Shown here: positions 31,626 through 45,700 of the stretch, in pieces
Numbering within the stretch: the stretch's first letter is position 1
Layout of the letters: the number at the start of each line of letters is the position of its first letter
Assembly: GCA_039105265.1 (NCBI GenBank)
Contig: JAPFFF010000016.1
Span: 2,542,001-2,606,000 of the forward strand
DNA from: Tritrichomonas musculus
Lineage: Eukaryota > Parabasalia > Tritrichomonadida > Tritrichomonadidae
DNA length: 64,000 nucleotides
Reading direction: 5' to 3'
Position numbers and translations under genes: made by a program
The notes under the pieces: model-generated
Database searches by the model: none
Told to the model about the DNA's origin: nothing
The model's input: the letters and a program-made list of their open reading frames with translations, nothing else

Positions 31626-33484
31626 TTTTAAATTTTTTTCTGATGATATTTACACACCTCCTTTCAAAAAGTAGGCACCAAAATTCAATACTTTACATTC
31701 TGCCTTTTTATTTATACAGTAGTGTTTTTAATATGGTAACGGTATTTAAAGTGGTAACGCTTTTTTTTAAAAAAAAAATTTAAAAATACAAAATTTAATT
31801 TTTTTAAACATAATACAGAGTTTATTTAAATTAAATTATATAATAATATTTACTATCATTTATATGATATTAATCACAATGTTGTGTATCTATTTGTCTC
31901 AAATCACCAAAGTTTTTCGTCAATCAATGAAAAAAATTAAAGCATGATAATAAACATGTACATCAAAGTAATATTTTATTTAAGAATATAAACATATTAC
32001 ATATTATGAGAATATTAATAATTATTAGTTAATAATGTAAAAATAAAATTATTGACTATTAAAACGAGTATATCTTTGATTTTTTGGTGACCGTTTACTT
32101 TTCATGATAAAGAATTAATTCATTTATCTTTAAAATGTTGTTATTTATAAATAATATTTATAAAAACATATTTGCATTTAAAAATGCATCTAACTTATTA
32201 GAAGTCAGAGTTGATTTTCATTCTGAGACTTATTGAGAGAACTTTTTCATCATCATTCAATTTTGTGTTATCTTTATCCCGACTACATAACAGATTACTG
32301 AAATTATATTGATATAATGCTATAAGATAATATGTTTTGCACAAGATAATGGTTTATCTTCATTAATTGATTAACGTCCTAAAATTATAAACGAACAGCA
32401 AAACAAATATTCAAATTTTGTTTTTTTAGACAGTTTTTATCTCATGTGTTTCAGCATTTTATATACATATTTATTTCATTAATAAATTTCATTGATACTT
32501 TTTCAAATTCGATTTTTAAGGAAAAAATAATCATATTATAATCATTAGATAATTCATCGTTTTTTATTATTAAAATCATTTAATTGATATAATATCGAAC
32601 TAAAATTCGATATTACATCCTTTTGATTCTTTTTGGTGAGAAAGAGAAAAATTACGAAATTTTTTTGTTTACAACATTGTATTTTTCAGTTTTTGAGATC
32701 ATTATAAGAATATGAAACTTCTAGTATAGATTATTACTTTTATGTTATCATTTTAATAATATAGTGCAATAAACTATATATTTATATAATAAAGATAAAT
32801 TGATCAATCTTCTAATTTAGGTTATAATTCAATTTAAATTGAGCCATTCAAAGCATATTCATTTTACCTATAAAAAGCATTATGCTTGAGTTAAAAGTAA
32901 ATAGTATAGTATAATAATAATAATCTTCTAATATGCAATCAAATATAAAAAGGATTTAAGGAAATAATCAAAAGCATTCATAAGAATATTTTATTTTGTA
33001 TAAACTCTTATGAAAATGGTTACATTTTTTAAATTATTTTTATTTTTCAAAAGAAAGTATTTATCATTTATAATTAAATGATGAATAAATTATGAATGAT
33101 GAATAGATGCTAAACTAATTATATAAGAAAATATCAAAAATTATAAAAAGGTAATGAAGTAATTTGATTTTAACTTTTTTAATTGGTTGACGAAAAACTT
33201 TGGTGATTTGAGACAAATAGATACACAACATTGTGATTAATATCATATAAATGATAGTAAATATTATTATATAATTTAATTTAAATAAACTCTGTATTAT
33301 GTTTAAAAAAATTAAATTTTGTATTTTTAAATTTTTTTTTTAAAAAAAAGCGTTACCACTTTAAATACCGTTACCATATTAAAAACACTACTGTATAAAT
33401 AAAAAGGCAGAATGTAAAGTATTGAATTTTGGTGCCTACTTTTTGAAAGGAGGTGTGTAAATATCATCAGAAAAAAATTTAAAA
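31626..33484. mobile_element. Large palindromic element with about 300-bp inverted arms
   Basis: The arms 31626-31928 and 33182-33484 are near-perfect inverted repeats around a 1.25-kb AT-rich centre without genes. Within the arms is a transposon-type terminus, CAGTAGTGTTTTTAATATGG, starting at 31717 and ending at 33393, flanked by TA on both sides. Unusually, the inverted homology continues about 91 bases beyond those termini, so this is either a larger element or an inverted duplication that includes flanking DNA. A single diverged copy of the same end lies at 41144-41187. Confidence 0.7.
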
Positions 33485-33516
33485 TAAATAAATAAATAAA
33501 TAAATAAGGGATAATA

Positions 33517-34549
33517 AAAACAGCAAAGTTTGTTGGTGATGTGACCAACAAACTATATTCAAAATTTGAAAGAAAAAAGATTTGATTAGATGACTTTTTG
33601 ATAAAACAGCTTTTTCAAATAATCACTTTTTGATAAAACAGCTTTTTGAATAAATATATTGTTAAACTGATTAAAATCGACTATACAAACTAAAAAAAGG
33701 TAAAAATCAATTAAAATATTTAAAATTCAAAGAATCGAACAAATTATACTAACTTTTTTATACATATATAATGTAATTTTTATACACAAATATAGGAGAT
33801 ATGAAATAAATATTAACGGATTTGGAAACTGAACTTTTTAAATTAAAATAAAAATTTCGTAATAGACATTGCAACTTTTTCAGTTAAAAAGAAAGAAATT
33901 TTAATTTTAGCATTAACTTGTTTAAAATAGTAAATAGGAAAGAATTAAAATAGTAATGTATTTATTTTCAGAACGAGTAACTAGTACAAATGGAAATTAA
34001 AAAGTCAAGAGTTTGTAATGGAATCTTTGCTGATGATTTACAAATCTGGGATTGTAGTTCGTTAACAAGTTGATTTCTGTTTGTAAATAGGTATCTTATA
34101 TTACATTACAGATTGGATTTTGTAAATAAGAGGCTGCGTTTTGTAAATTTGTTTATTGGATGATAATCGATGGCTCGGGCTTTTAATTTGATGACTAGAG
34201 TTCATTAATTTGTGGCTGAGAATAGCTGATCTACAATATATACTTGCAGGCAGCTGTATTTCGAGATTGCATAATTTGATTTATAAATATATGGTTGGAA
34301 ACCAGTAGCAGGTGATCAAAATTTGCCAGAAGGTATGTGGTATCAATGAATTGTTGTGTTTTCCTTGCCAGTCTTTGCCTGAGTTTGACAAGTCATTCCT
34401 TGGCGATATAAAATATTTAAATCATTCACAAATAAACTGATTTTTATTAAAAAAGCTCACTTATCAAAAAGCTCTTTCTTCAAAAAGCTGTTTTATCAAA
34501 TATTTGAATATAGTTTGTTGGTCATATCACCAACAAACTTTGCTGTTTT
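33517..34549. mobile_element. 1-kb element with hairpin-containing TIRs
   Basis: Terminal inverted repeats of about 45 bp (AAAACAGCAAAGTTTGTTGG on the left) each contain their own perfect foldback, GTTTGTTGGT/ACCAACAAAC with a 6-base loop (33528-33553). Subterminal copies of CTTTTTGATAAAACAGCTTT lie inverted inside each end. (AAAT)n sequence abuts both sides (33484-33508 and 34560 on), so it appears to have inserted into an AAAT tract. No ORF; the interior near 33990-34400 is somewhat less AT-rich. Confidence 0.6.
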
Positions 34550-34559
34550 ATATTTCTCA

Positions 34560-35896
<1,337 letters not shown>

Positions 35897-36039
35897 ACTT
35901 AATTTATTAATTAATTAAATAATTAATTAATTAAATAATTAATTATTAGTTAATAAATTAATAATTAAATAATTAAATAATTGATAAATAAATAAATAAT
36001 TAATTAATTAATTATTAAAAAATTTTTAATAATAAGATA

Positions 36040-39000
36040 CTATAAAATCGTAAAAGAAATCTCTGATGAAAAGGAGCTTTTATATTTTTGAACAAATGAA
36101 GATGAAGCCTTTATTTGTTTAAGAGATATGCAATTAAAAAATGATTGATAATTAAATGAGATTTCTGATGAATTAAATGTGATTTCTTCCAATGATAAAC
36201 AGTCTAAAAATGCATAATCTTTAATGACGAAACTGATGATGGGATATCAATTTTATTCAATGAATAGCAACAATCAAATGTTTTATCATTAATACATGAT
36301 AATGAAGAAGGGATATTGATTTGATTTAACATCAAACAACCATTGAATGCATTCCTTCCAATGGATGTTACTGATGAAGAAATAAAAATGATTTCTAATG
36401 ATGAGCAACTGTAAAATGCATCATTACCAATTGATGTTACAGAAGAAGGAATTGTGATTTGAATTAATTTTGTGCAATTTTTGAACAAATAATCACTAAT
36501 TGCTCATAGTGAAGAAGGAAGATCAATCTGTGTCAGCGACTTGCATTGTTGAAATGCATAATTACCAATTCTTTCTACTGATGGTGGAATATCAATTTGT
36601 GTAAGTGATGTACAATTCGAAAAAGCATGATCACCAATTGTTTTCACCGAAGAAGGAATGACAATTTTTATTAGTGAATAACAGTCTGTAAATGCATTCT
36701 CACTAATTGATGTTAAAGTTGATGGAAGCTCAACATTAGATAACAATTCGCAATGATTAAATGAATAATCAGATATTGAAGTTATTGAAGAAGGGATTTT
36801 AATTTGAATTAATGATGAACAACAACTAAATGCATTTTTACCTATGGTTAACAGTGATGATTGAAGCTCAATTTGTGATAATTGCATGCAATTATGAAAA
36901 GAATACTCGCCTATCGAAGTAACCAATGGTGGAATATTGACTTGTGTCAAAGATTTGCATTCATTAAATGCGTAATTATCAATTGATGTTAGTGATGAAG
37001 GGAGAGTGACATGTGTTAGTGAATTACAATATGCAAATGAATCGTTTCCAATTGATGATATTTTTGATTGAATATCTACTTCTTTTAGTGATGAACATTG
37101 GTAAAAAATTTTGTTTCCAAATGATCTAATTGATGATGAAAGAAAAGTTCGTTTTAATGATGAACAATTGGAAAATAAAGAGTTTTCAATTGATGTAATC
37201 GACTCTGATAATATGATTGAATTCGCTGGTGATGATTTCTCAACTGATGATAAAGAACTTATATTCTCAAAGTCACCAATATCTTTTATTGAAAATTTAA
37301 TTGTTGATGACTGCGGTGAAATAATTATATTCAAAAGTGGACAACATTTAAATGCATTTGAGCCAATTGTAACTGATCCAGGTATTGTGATTTGCTTTAA
37401 AGAAATACATTTATAAAAGGCATTAGATTCTATAACTTAAAGGGATTGCGGCATTTTGATTTCGCTCAATGAAGTACACATATAAAATGCACTATAATCT
37501 ATTGACGCGACTGATGGAGGAATTATAACTTCTTTCAATGATAAGCATTGACAGAATGTGGATGAATCAATCGATTTCACAAATTGAGGAATAAAAATTT
37601 TAGTCAATGAAGAACATTCATTAAATGCATATGATTTAATTGATGTTACTGATTGAGGAATTATAACATCTTTCAATGATGAGCATTGTGAAAATGCATA
37701 AGATTCAATAATTGTTACTGACTGAGGAATTGTGATTTTACTTAATGAAGAACATTTACAAAACGCATTTGATCCAATCAGTTTTAATGATTGTGGAAGA
37801 ATAATATAAGATAATGATGCACATCCATTAAATACACTTTGTTTGATTTCAGTGGCTGATTGTGGAATTGCGATTTCAGTTAATGATGAACAATCTTGGA
37901 ATGCACATGATCCAATTGAATCAATAAATTCAGGAATATTTATTTTTTCTAAACTTGAACGTTTTATGAAAGCATCTTTTAAAATTATTTTAACTGATTG
38001 AGGAAGACTTGTTTCTTTGATTTGCTTGTTTTCATGAAGGAAATTATTTATTGATGTTATTTTGGATTCAATGTTGACATGCAAACTAGGGCAGCCATTG
38101 AAAGCATCTTTGGCTAAATTAATTTGATATAGACAAGCAAATGAAATTTCCTTAAGTGAACAACATTTTATAAAAGCATTTTGATATATTGTGCATGATA
38201 ATGAATCGATTTTAACATATCTTAATGATTTACAATTTTCAAAAGTTCTTTCATTTATGGAATCAACAGATGAAGGAATAATAATTTGCTGCAATGAAAA
38301 ACAATTTGAAAAAGATTCTCTTTCAATCTTTGTTATTGAATTAGGAAGTGTGATTTCAACAAGCTTTGTACAATAACTAAATGCATTATTAGAAATTGAT
38401 TTCAATTCAGTTGGTAATTGAACATGAGTCAATGAAAAGCATCTATAAAAAGCATAAGAGTTAATTGTTGCAACTGAAGATGGAATTATAATTTGTTTTA
38501 ATGAATGGAAATCTTTAAATGAATTACTTTCAATTGTTTTAACATGTGGAGGAATTACTATTTCTTCAAGAGTTTCATAATTTCCTCCATAAATTTTGTT
38601 ACATTCTGATGATTTAATTATTTTCAATGATGGACAATTTGCAAATGCATTATTTGCAATTTGCGTTGATGATGAGATTTTGATCTCTTTTAATGATAAA
38701 CATCCACAAAAAGCAGAGTTTTGGATTACTTTAATTGACTGCGGAATCTTTAATTTTTTAATGAAACGCATCCACAAAAAGCACTTTCCTTAATATCTGT
38801 AACTGAATCTGGAATTGAAATATGAATTAGAGATGAACATCCACTAAATACATATTCACTAATCGATTTTAATGATGATAAAATTTCAACTTGATTTAAT
38901 GATGAACAACCACTAAAGGCATTTTTTCCAATGGTTTCAACTAATTGAGGTATTGTAATTTGCTTCAATGAAGAGCACTCACAAAAAGCATTTTCAGAAA

Positions 39001-40219
39001 TTGATGTTACTGAGATTGGAATTTCAATTTGAACCAATAATAAACATTTATAAAAAGCATTTGATTCAATTGATTCAACTGATTGTGGCATATTAATTTG
39101 TTTCAATGATGAGCATCTGAAGAAAGTGTTACTGGCAATGCTTTTCAAATCTGATTGGATGTCAACTTTAATGAGTGATGAGCAATGCGAAAAAGTATGA
39201 CTACAAATTGAAGTAACTGATGATGGAATTGTAATTTCAATGAGTAAATTACATCCATAAATAGCACAATTTTTTATTATTTTAACTGATTGCGGGATGA
39301 TGATTTCATTTAACAAAGAGCATCCATAGAATCCGTTTTCTTCAATTGTTACGACTGATGAAGGAATAACTAATCTACAAAGAGATGAACAATCCATAAA
39401 TAAATTTTCATTTATTGATGGAATTGATGAAGATATTTCAACTTCTTTTAATGATGAACATTTTGAAAAGATAGAATGACTAATCATTTCAATTGATGAT
39501 GGAATTTTAATTATTGTTAACGATGAGCATTCAGAAAAGGCATTATCACCAATTGAAGTTACTGATGGTGGATTCGCGAGATCAGTCAATGATGAACAAC
39601 ATAAAAATGCAAAATTGCCTATTGATAACACTGAAGGTGGAATTCTGATTTGCTTTAACGATGAACAGTTAGCGAACATATAATCATCAATTGAAAACAA
39701 ATTTGATTGAATTTCAACTCGAGTAAGTGATGAACAGTCGGAAAAGGCATAAGAACCAACTGATTCAACTGACGGTGGTATTTGAAATTCAAGTAATGAT
39801 GAACAACCAGAGAAAGCATAATCTCCAATAGATTTTATTGACGTAGGAATTGAAATATTTTTTAATGACGAGCAGTTTTTAAATGAGTGCGGTTCAATTG
39901 ATGTAACTGATGAAGGAATTGAAATCTGGCTCAGAGATATACAATTATCAAAAGCATGCTCCTCAATTGATACTATTGATGATGGTAATGAAACATGTTT
40001 CAATGATGAACAGTTTGCAAAAACATAACTACAAATAGATGATACTGATGGTGGAATTTCGATATTAACAAGTGATTTAAAACCTTCAAAAGCATTGCTA
40101 CAAATGAACATTACTGATGATGGAATTGTTATTGAAGTTATTTGTTCACGATGATTGATATTAAACCTCTCTATTTTTGCCCAAAAAACACATTGCTGCA
40201 TATTTGGAATAAAACTCAA
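36040..40219 (-). pseudogene. BspA-like leucine-rich-repeat surface protein, decayed
   Basis: From ATG at 40219 (MSFIPNMQQCVFWAKIERF) the minus strand encodes about 1390 codons of LRR_5 (BspA/TpLRR type) repeats of about 23 residues, with the pattern I-P-x-S-V-x-x-I-x-x-x-A-F-x-x-C-x-S-L. The frame is broken by a frameshift at a T-run near 38755, in-frame stops at 37437-37439 (TAA) and 36504-36506 (TGA), and another frameshift near 36225. After that the repeat continues to a natural-looking end, the TAG at 36040-36042. No signal peptide or C-terminal membrane helix is evident. Family members are cell-surface or secreted proteins linked to adhesion and host interaction. Four lesions make this a pseudogene, although long intact stretches suggest modest age. 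Confidence 0.88.
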
Positions 40220-41143
40220 ATATAATTTGTTTAATATAAAAACTATTATGTTTAATAAATGATTTTGTTTTAATAAATTACTTTTTTTTTTAACAAGATA
40301 TTTGTATTTTACTTTTGCATTTTTAGATAACTTTTTATATGAGTTTTCAGAAAAATAAAATTTTGAATATAAATTATATTACAGTTATTATTTTACTTCT
40401 GGCTCATTTTTATCATTTTTCTCAGCATCAAATCAATTTTTTATCTTTGTAATATAAATATGAGAAGACATTCATTTACTCAATGGATAATTCAGTTAAT
40501 TTATTATCTAAATAAACCATTGGCGCATAAACTCACAGTCAAATAAAACCACAATAAAATAATTATAAAACCAAATATTTTTATATAAAAATATTTTTGG
40601 GACAGTATGAACTAATATATATTTTTCATCAATATTTCATTTTAAAGTCATTTTATCTTATCAAACATAAAATAATTGATTTTTATATATTACAAAAAGA
40701 TTATAAAGTTTGTTTATTTTCTATAATTAAATTTTTATAGAAGAATATTTCTATTTTTATTTTATATTTTGGATTAACTTTTTATATGAGATTTAAGAAA
40801 AATGAAGACGAAAATGTTATAAAATAGTAATATATGATGTTGTTAAAAACTGACTCATATTGTTGCAAATAACTGATTCACGTTGTTGCTAATAACTGAG
40901 TCAAATTTTCTAATAAAATTTTTAAGAGTAGGTTCAAAAAAAAAAAAAAAAAAAAAAAACTGCATAAACCTCAGAAAAAAAAACTTTTTGAGAATAAAAT
41001 ATCTTAAGTTGCATCTACTCTAATTTTTACTAAAATATTATTGATTTTATGTGTTTTCTTTTTTCTAAAGGGAAAAAAACAATGTGCAAGACACTTTTTG
41101 AACGTAGTTCAAAAAGTGGCGTCACTTGTTTTAATAAAAAAAA
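40220..41143. other. AT-rich spacer with poly-A run and foldback
   Basis: No gene seen. A run of about 24 A lies near 40936-40959. A perfect foldback CACTTTTTGAAC/GTTCAAAAAGTG with a 3-base loop lies at 41092-41118. Confidence 0.5.
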
Positions 41144-41187
41144 GTGTTACCATAAAAAATACAGTTACCATATTAAATTCACTACTG
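41144..41187. repeat. Orphan transposon end
   Basis: Reads, from the outside in on the minus strand, CAGTAGTGAATTTAATATGG, then a GTTACC-type repeat. It matches the terminus of the 31.7-33.4 kb element with several differences and is bordered by TA (41188-41189). No partner end is found nearby, so it is a solo remnant. Confidence 0.55.
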
Positions 41188-41191
41188 TAAA

Positions 41192-41634
41192 TTGAATTCA
41201 ACAATTGAATCACTCAATAGCAAGATTGCTGAACTTCAATACAATATTGAAGCTAAGGAAAGAGAATTTGAAGCCCTTAATGGAAAGATCAACGAATTAA
41301 CATTAAAAATCGAAACTCTCAACAACAAGATCAATGAATTGGCATCAGCAATCGACTCTCTCAACATCAAGATCATTGAATTACAATCAACAATTAAAAC
41401 CAAAGATAGAGAGATCAAAAGCCTTAACAGAAAGATCACTGAGACGGCCAACAAAATCTATTATTAATAATCAAGGAAAACCAACTGTGATGCATGATGA
41501 CGTCTTTATCTTGCTCGGTTCCATCATTTATTGCATTCAACAGCAAGATCAACGAATCAACATCAACAATTGAAAATAAAGAGAGAGATTGAAGCTTATA
41601 ACAGTAAGATCAACAAATTTGAATCAACATCACC
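41192..41634 (+). pseudogene. Coiled-coil repeat gene fragment, third copy
   Basis: 91 codons (41192-41467) of coiled coil (STIESLNSKIAELQ, EREFEALNGKINEL, KTKDREIKSLNRKI), followed by further broken blocks of the same repeat up to 41634 (FNSKINES, STIENKERD). The opening codon is not ATG. It is squeezed between the orphan transposon end and the (ATATA)n/(AAAT)n tracts. Confidence 0.55.
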
Positions 41635-41635
41635 A

Positions 41636-42724
<1,089 letters not shown>

Positions 42725-42738
42725 TGATAATTTTAATA

Positions 42739-42748
42739 TCACTTTTCA
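42739..42748 (+). promoter_or_regulatory. Trichomonad initiator (Inr) of the giant gene
   Basis: TCACTTTTCA fits the first part of the trichomonad Inr consensus (TCAYTWYTCA). The predicted +1 A at 42741 would give a 24-base 5' leader before ATG 42765. Short leaders are the rule in this group. Only 14 bases separate it from the AAAT tract. Confidence 0.6.
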
Positions 42749-42764
42749 ATATTAATATTAGATT

Positions 42765-45700
42765 ATGATTTTTTTAGTTTTATTTGCGAAATTAACAATT
42801 GAAGAAACGTTTAGTGTTGTAGGATGCACAACATGCGATCCAAGCGATTCAAGCATATGCACACAATGCAACACAGAAGGACACTTCGTATCAGATGGAA
42901 ACAATGGCTGCAAGTGTGATACAGGCTACAAGCCAGGAGAAGGCAGTGCTTCCAACACATGCGTTGAAGACAGCGGAAGTGAATGCACAATTGTAGGATG
43001 CACAACATGCGATCCAAGCGATTCAAGCATATGCACACAATGCAACACAGAAGGACACTTCGTATCAGATGGAAACAATGGCTGCAAGTGTGATACAGGC
43101 TACAAGCCAGGAGAAGGCAGTGCTTCCAACACATGCGTTGAAGACAGCGGAAGTGAATGCACAATTGTAGGATGCACAACATGCGATCCAAGCGATTCAA
43201 GCATATGCACACAATGCAACACAGAAGGACACTTCGTATCAGATGGAAACAATGGCTGCAAGTGTGATACAGGCTACAAGCCAGGAGAAGGCAGTGCTTC
43301 CAACACATGCGTTGAAGACAGCGGAAGTGAATGCACAATTGTAGGATGCACAACATGCGATCCAAGCGATTCAAGCATATGCACACAATGCAACACAGAA
43401 GGACACTTCGTATCAGATGGAAATAATGGCTGCAAGTGTGATACAGGCTACAAGCCAGGAGAAGGCAGTGCTTCCAACACATGCGTTGAAGACAGCGGAA
43501 GTGAATGCACAATTGTAGGATGCACAACATGCGATCCAAGCGATTCAAGCATATGCACACAATGCAACACAGAAGGACACTTCGTATCAGATGGAAACAA
43601 TGGCTGCAAGTGTGATACAGGCTACAAGCCAGGAGAAGGCAGTGCTTCCAACACATGCGTTGAAGACAGCGGAAGTGAATGCACAATTGTAGGATGCACA
43701 ACATGCGATCCAAGCGATTCAAGCATATGCACACAATGCAACACAGAAGGACACTTCGTATCAGATGGAAACAATGGCTGCAAGTGTGATACAGGCTACA
43801 AGCCAGGAGAAGGCAGTGCTTCCAACACATGCGTTGAAGACAGCGGAAGTGAATGCACAATTGTAGGATGCACAACATGCGATCCAAGCGATTCAAGCAT
43901 ATGCACACAATGCAACACAGAAGGACACTTCGTATCAGATGGAAACAATGGCTGCAAGTGTGATACAGGCTACAAGCCAGGAGAAGGCAGTGCTTCCAAC
44001 ACATGCGTTGAAGACAGCGGAAGTGAATGCACAATTGTAGGATGCACAACATGCGATCCAAGCGATTCAAGCATATGCACACAATGCAACACAGAAGGAC
44101 ACTTCGTATCAGATGGAAACAATGGCTGCAAGTGTGATACAGGCTACAAGCCAGGAGAAGGCAGTGCTTCCAACACATGCGTTGAAGACAGCGGAAGTGA
44201 ATGCACAATTGTAGGATGCACAACATGCGATCCAAGCGATTCAAGCATATGCACACAATGCAACACAGAAGGACACTTCGTATCAGATGGAAATAATGGC
44301 TGCAAGTGTGATACAGGCTACAAGCCAGGAGAAGGCAGTGCTTCCAACACATGCGTTGAAGACAGCGGAAGTGAATGCACAATTGTAGGATGCACAACAT
44401 GCGATCCAAGCGATTCAAGCATATGCACACAATGCAACACAGAAGGACACTTCGTATCAGATGGAAACAATGGCTGCAAGTGTGATACAGGCTACAAGCC
44501 AGGAGAAGGCAGTGCTTCCAACACATGCGTTGAAGACAGCGGAAGTGAATGCACAATTGTAGGATGCACAACATGCGATCCAAGCGATTCAAGCATATGC
44601 ACACAATGCAACACAGAAGGACACTTCGTATCAGATGGAAACAATGGCTGCAAGTGTGATACAGGCTACAAGCCAGGAGAAGGCAGTGCTTCCAACACAT
44701 GCGTTGAAGACAGCGGAAGTGAATGCACAATTGTAGGATGCACAACATGCGATCCAAGCGATTCAAGCATATGCACACAATGCAACACAGAAGGACACTT
44801 CGTATCAGATGGAAACAATGGCTGCAAGTGTGATACAGGCTACAAGCCAGGAGAAGGCAGTGCTTCCAACACATGCGTTGAAGACAGCGGAAGTGAATGC
44901 ACAATTGTAGGATGCACAACATGCGATCCAAGCGATTCAAGCATATGCACACAATGCAACACAGAAGGACACTTCGTATCAGATGGAAATAATGGCTGCA
45001 AGTGTGATACAGGCTACAAGCCAGGAGAAGGCAGTGCTTCCAACACATGCGTTGAAGACAGCGGAAGTGAATGCACAATTGTAGGATGCACAACATGCGA
45101 TCCAAGCGATTCAAGCATATGCACACAATGCAACACAGAAGGACACTTCGTATCAGATGGAAATAATGGCTGCAAGTGTGATACAGGCTACAAGCCAGGA
45201 GAAGGCAGTGCTTCCAACACATGCGTTGAAGACAGCGGAAGTGAATGCACAATTGTAGGATGCACAACATGCGATCCAAGCGATTCAAGCATATGCACAC
45301 AATGCAACACAGAAGGACACTTCGTATCAGATGGAAACAATGGCTGCAAGTGTGATACAGGCTACAAGCCAGGAGAAGGCAGTGCTTCCAACACATGCGT
45401 TGAAGACAGCGGAAGTGAATGCACAATTGTAGGATGCACAACATGCGATCCAAGCGATTCAAGCATATGCACACAATGCAACACAGAAGGACACTTCGTA
45501 TCAGATGGAAACAATGGCTGCAAGTGTGATACAGGCTACAAGCCAGGAGAAGGCAGTGCTTCCAACACATGCGTTGAAGACAGCGGAAGTGAATGCACAA
45601 TTGTAGGATGCACAACATGCGATCCAAGCGATTCAAGCATATGCACACAATGCAACACAGAAGGACACTTCGTATCAGATGGAAACAATGGCTGCAAGTG

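Noticed and set aside
37111-38793. Plus-strand frames opposite the BspA-like gene
   Set aside because: Antisense shadows of the LRR repeat; acidic low-information text with no own features.
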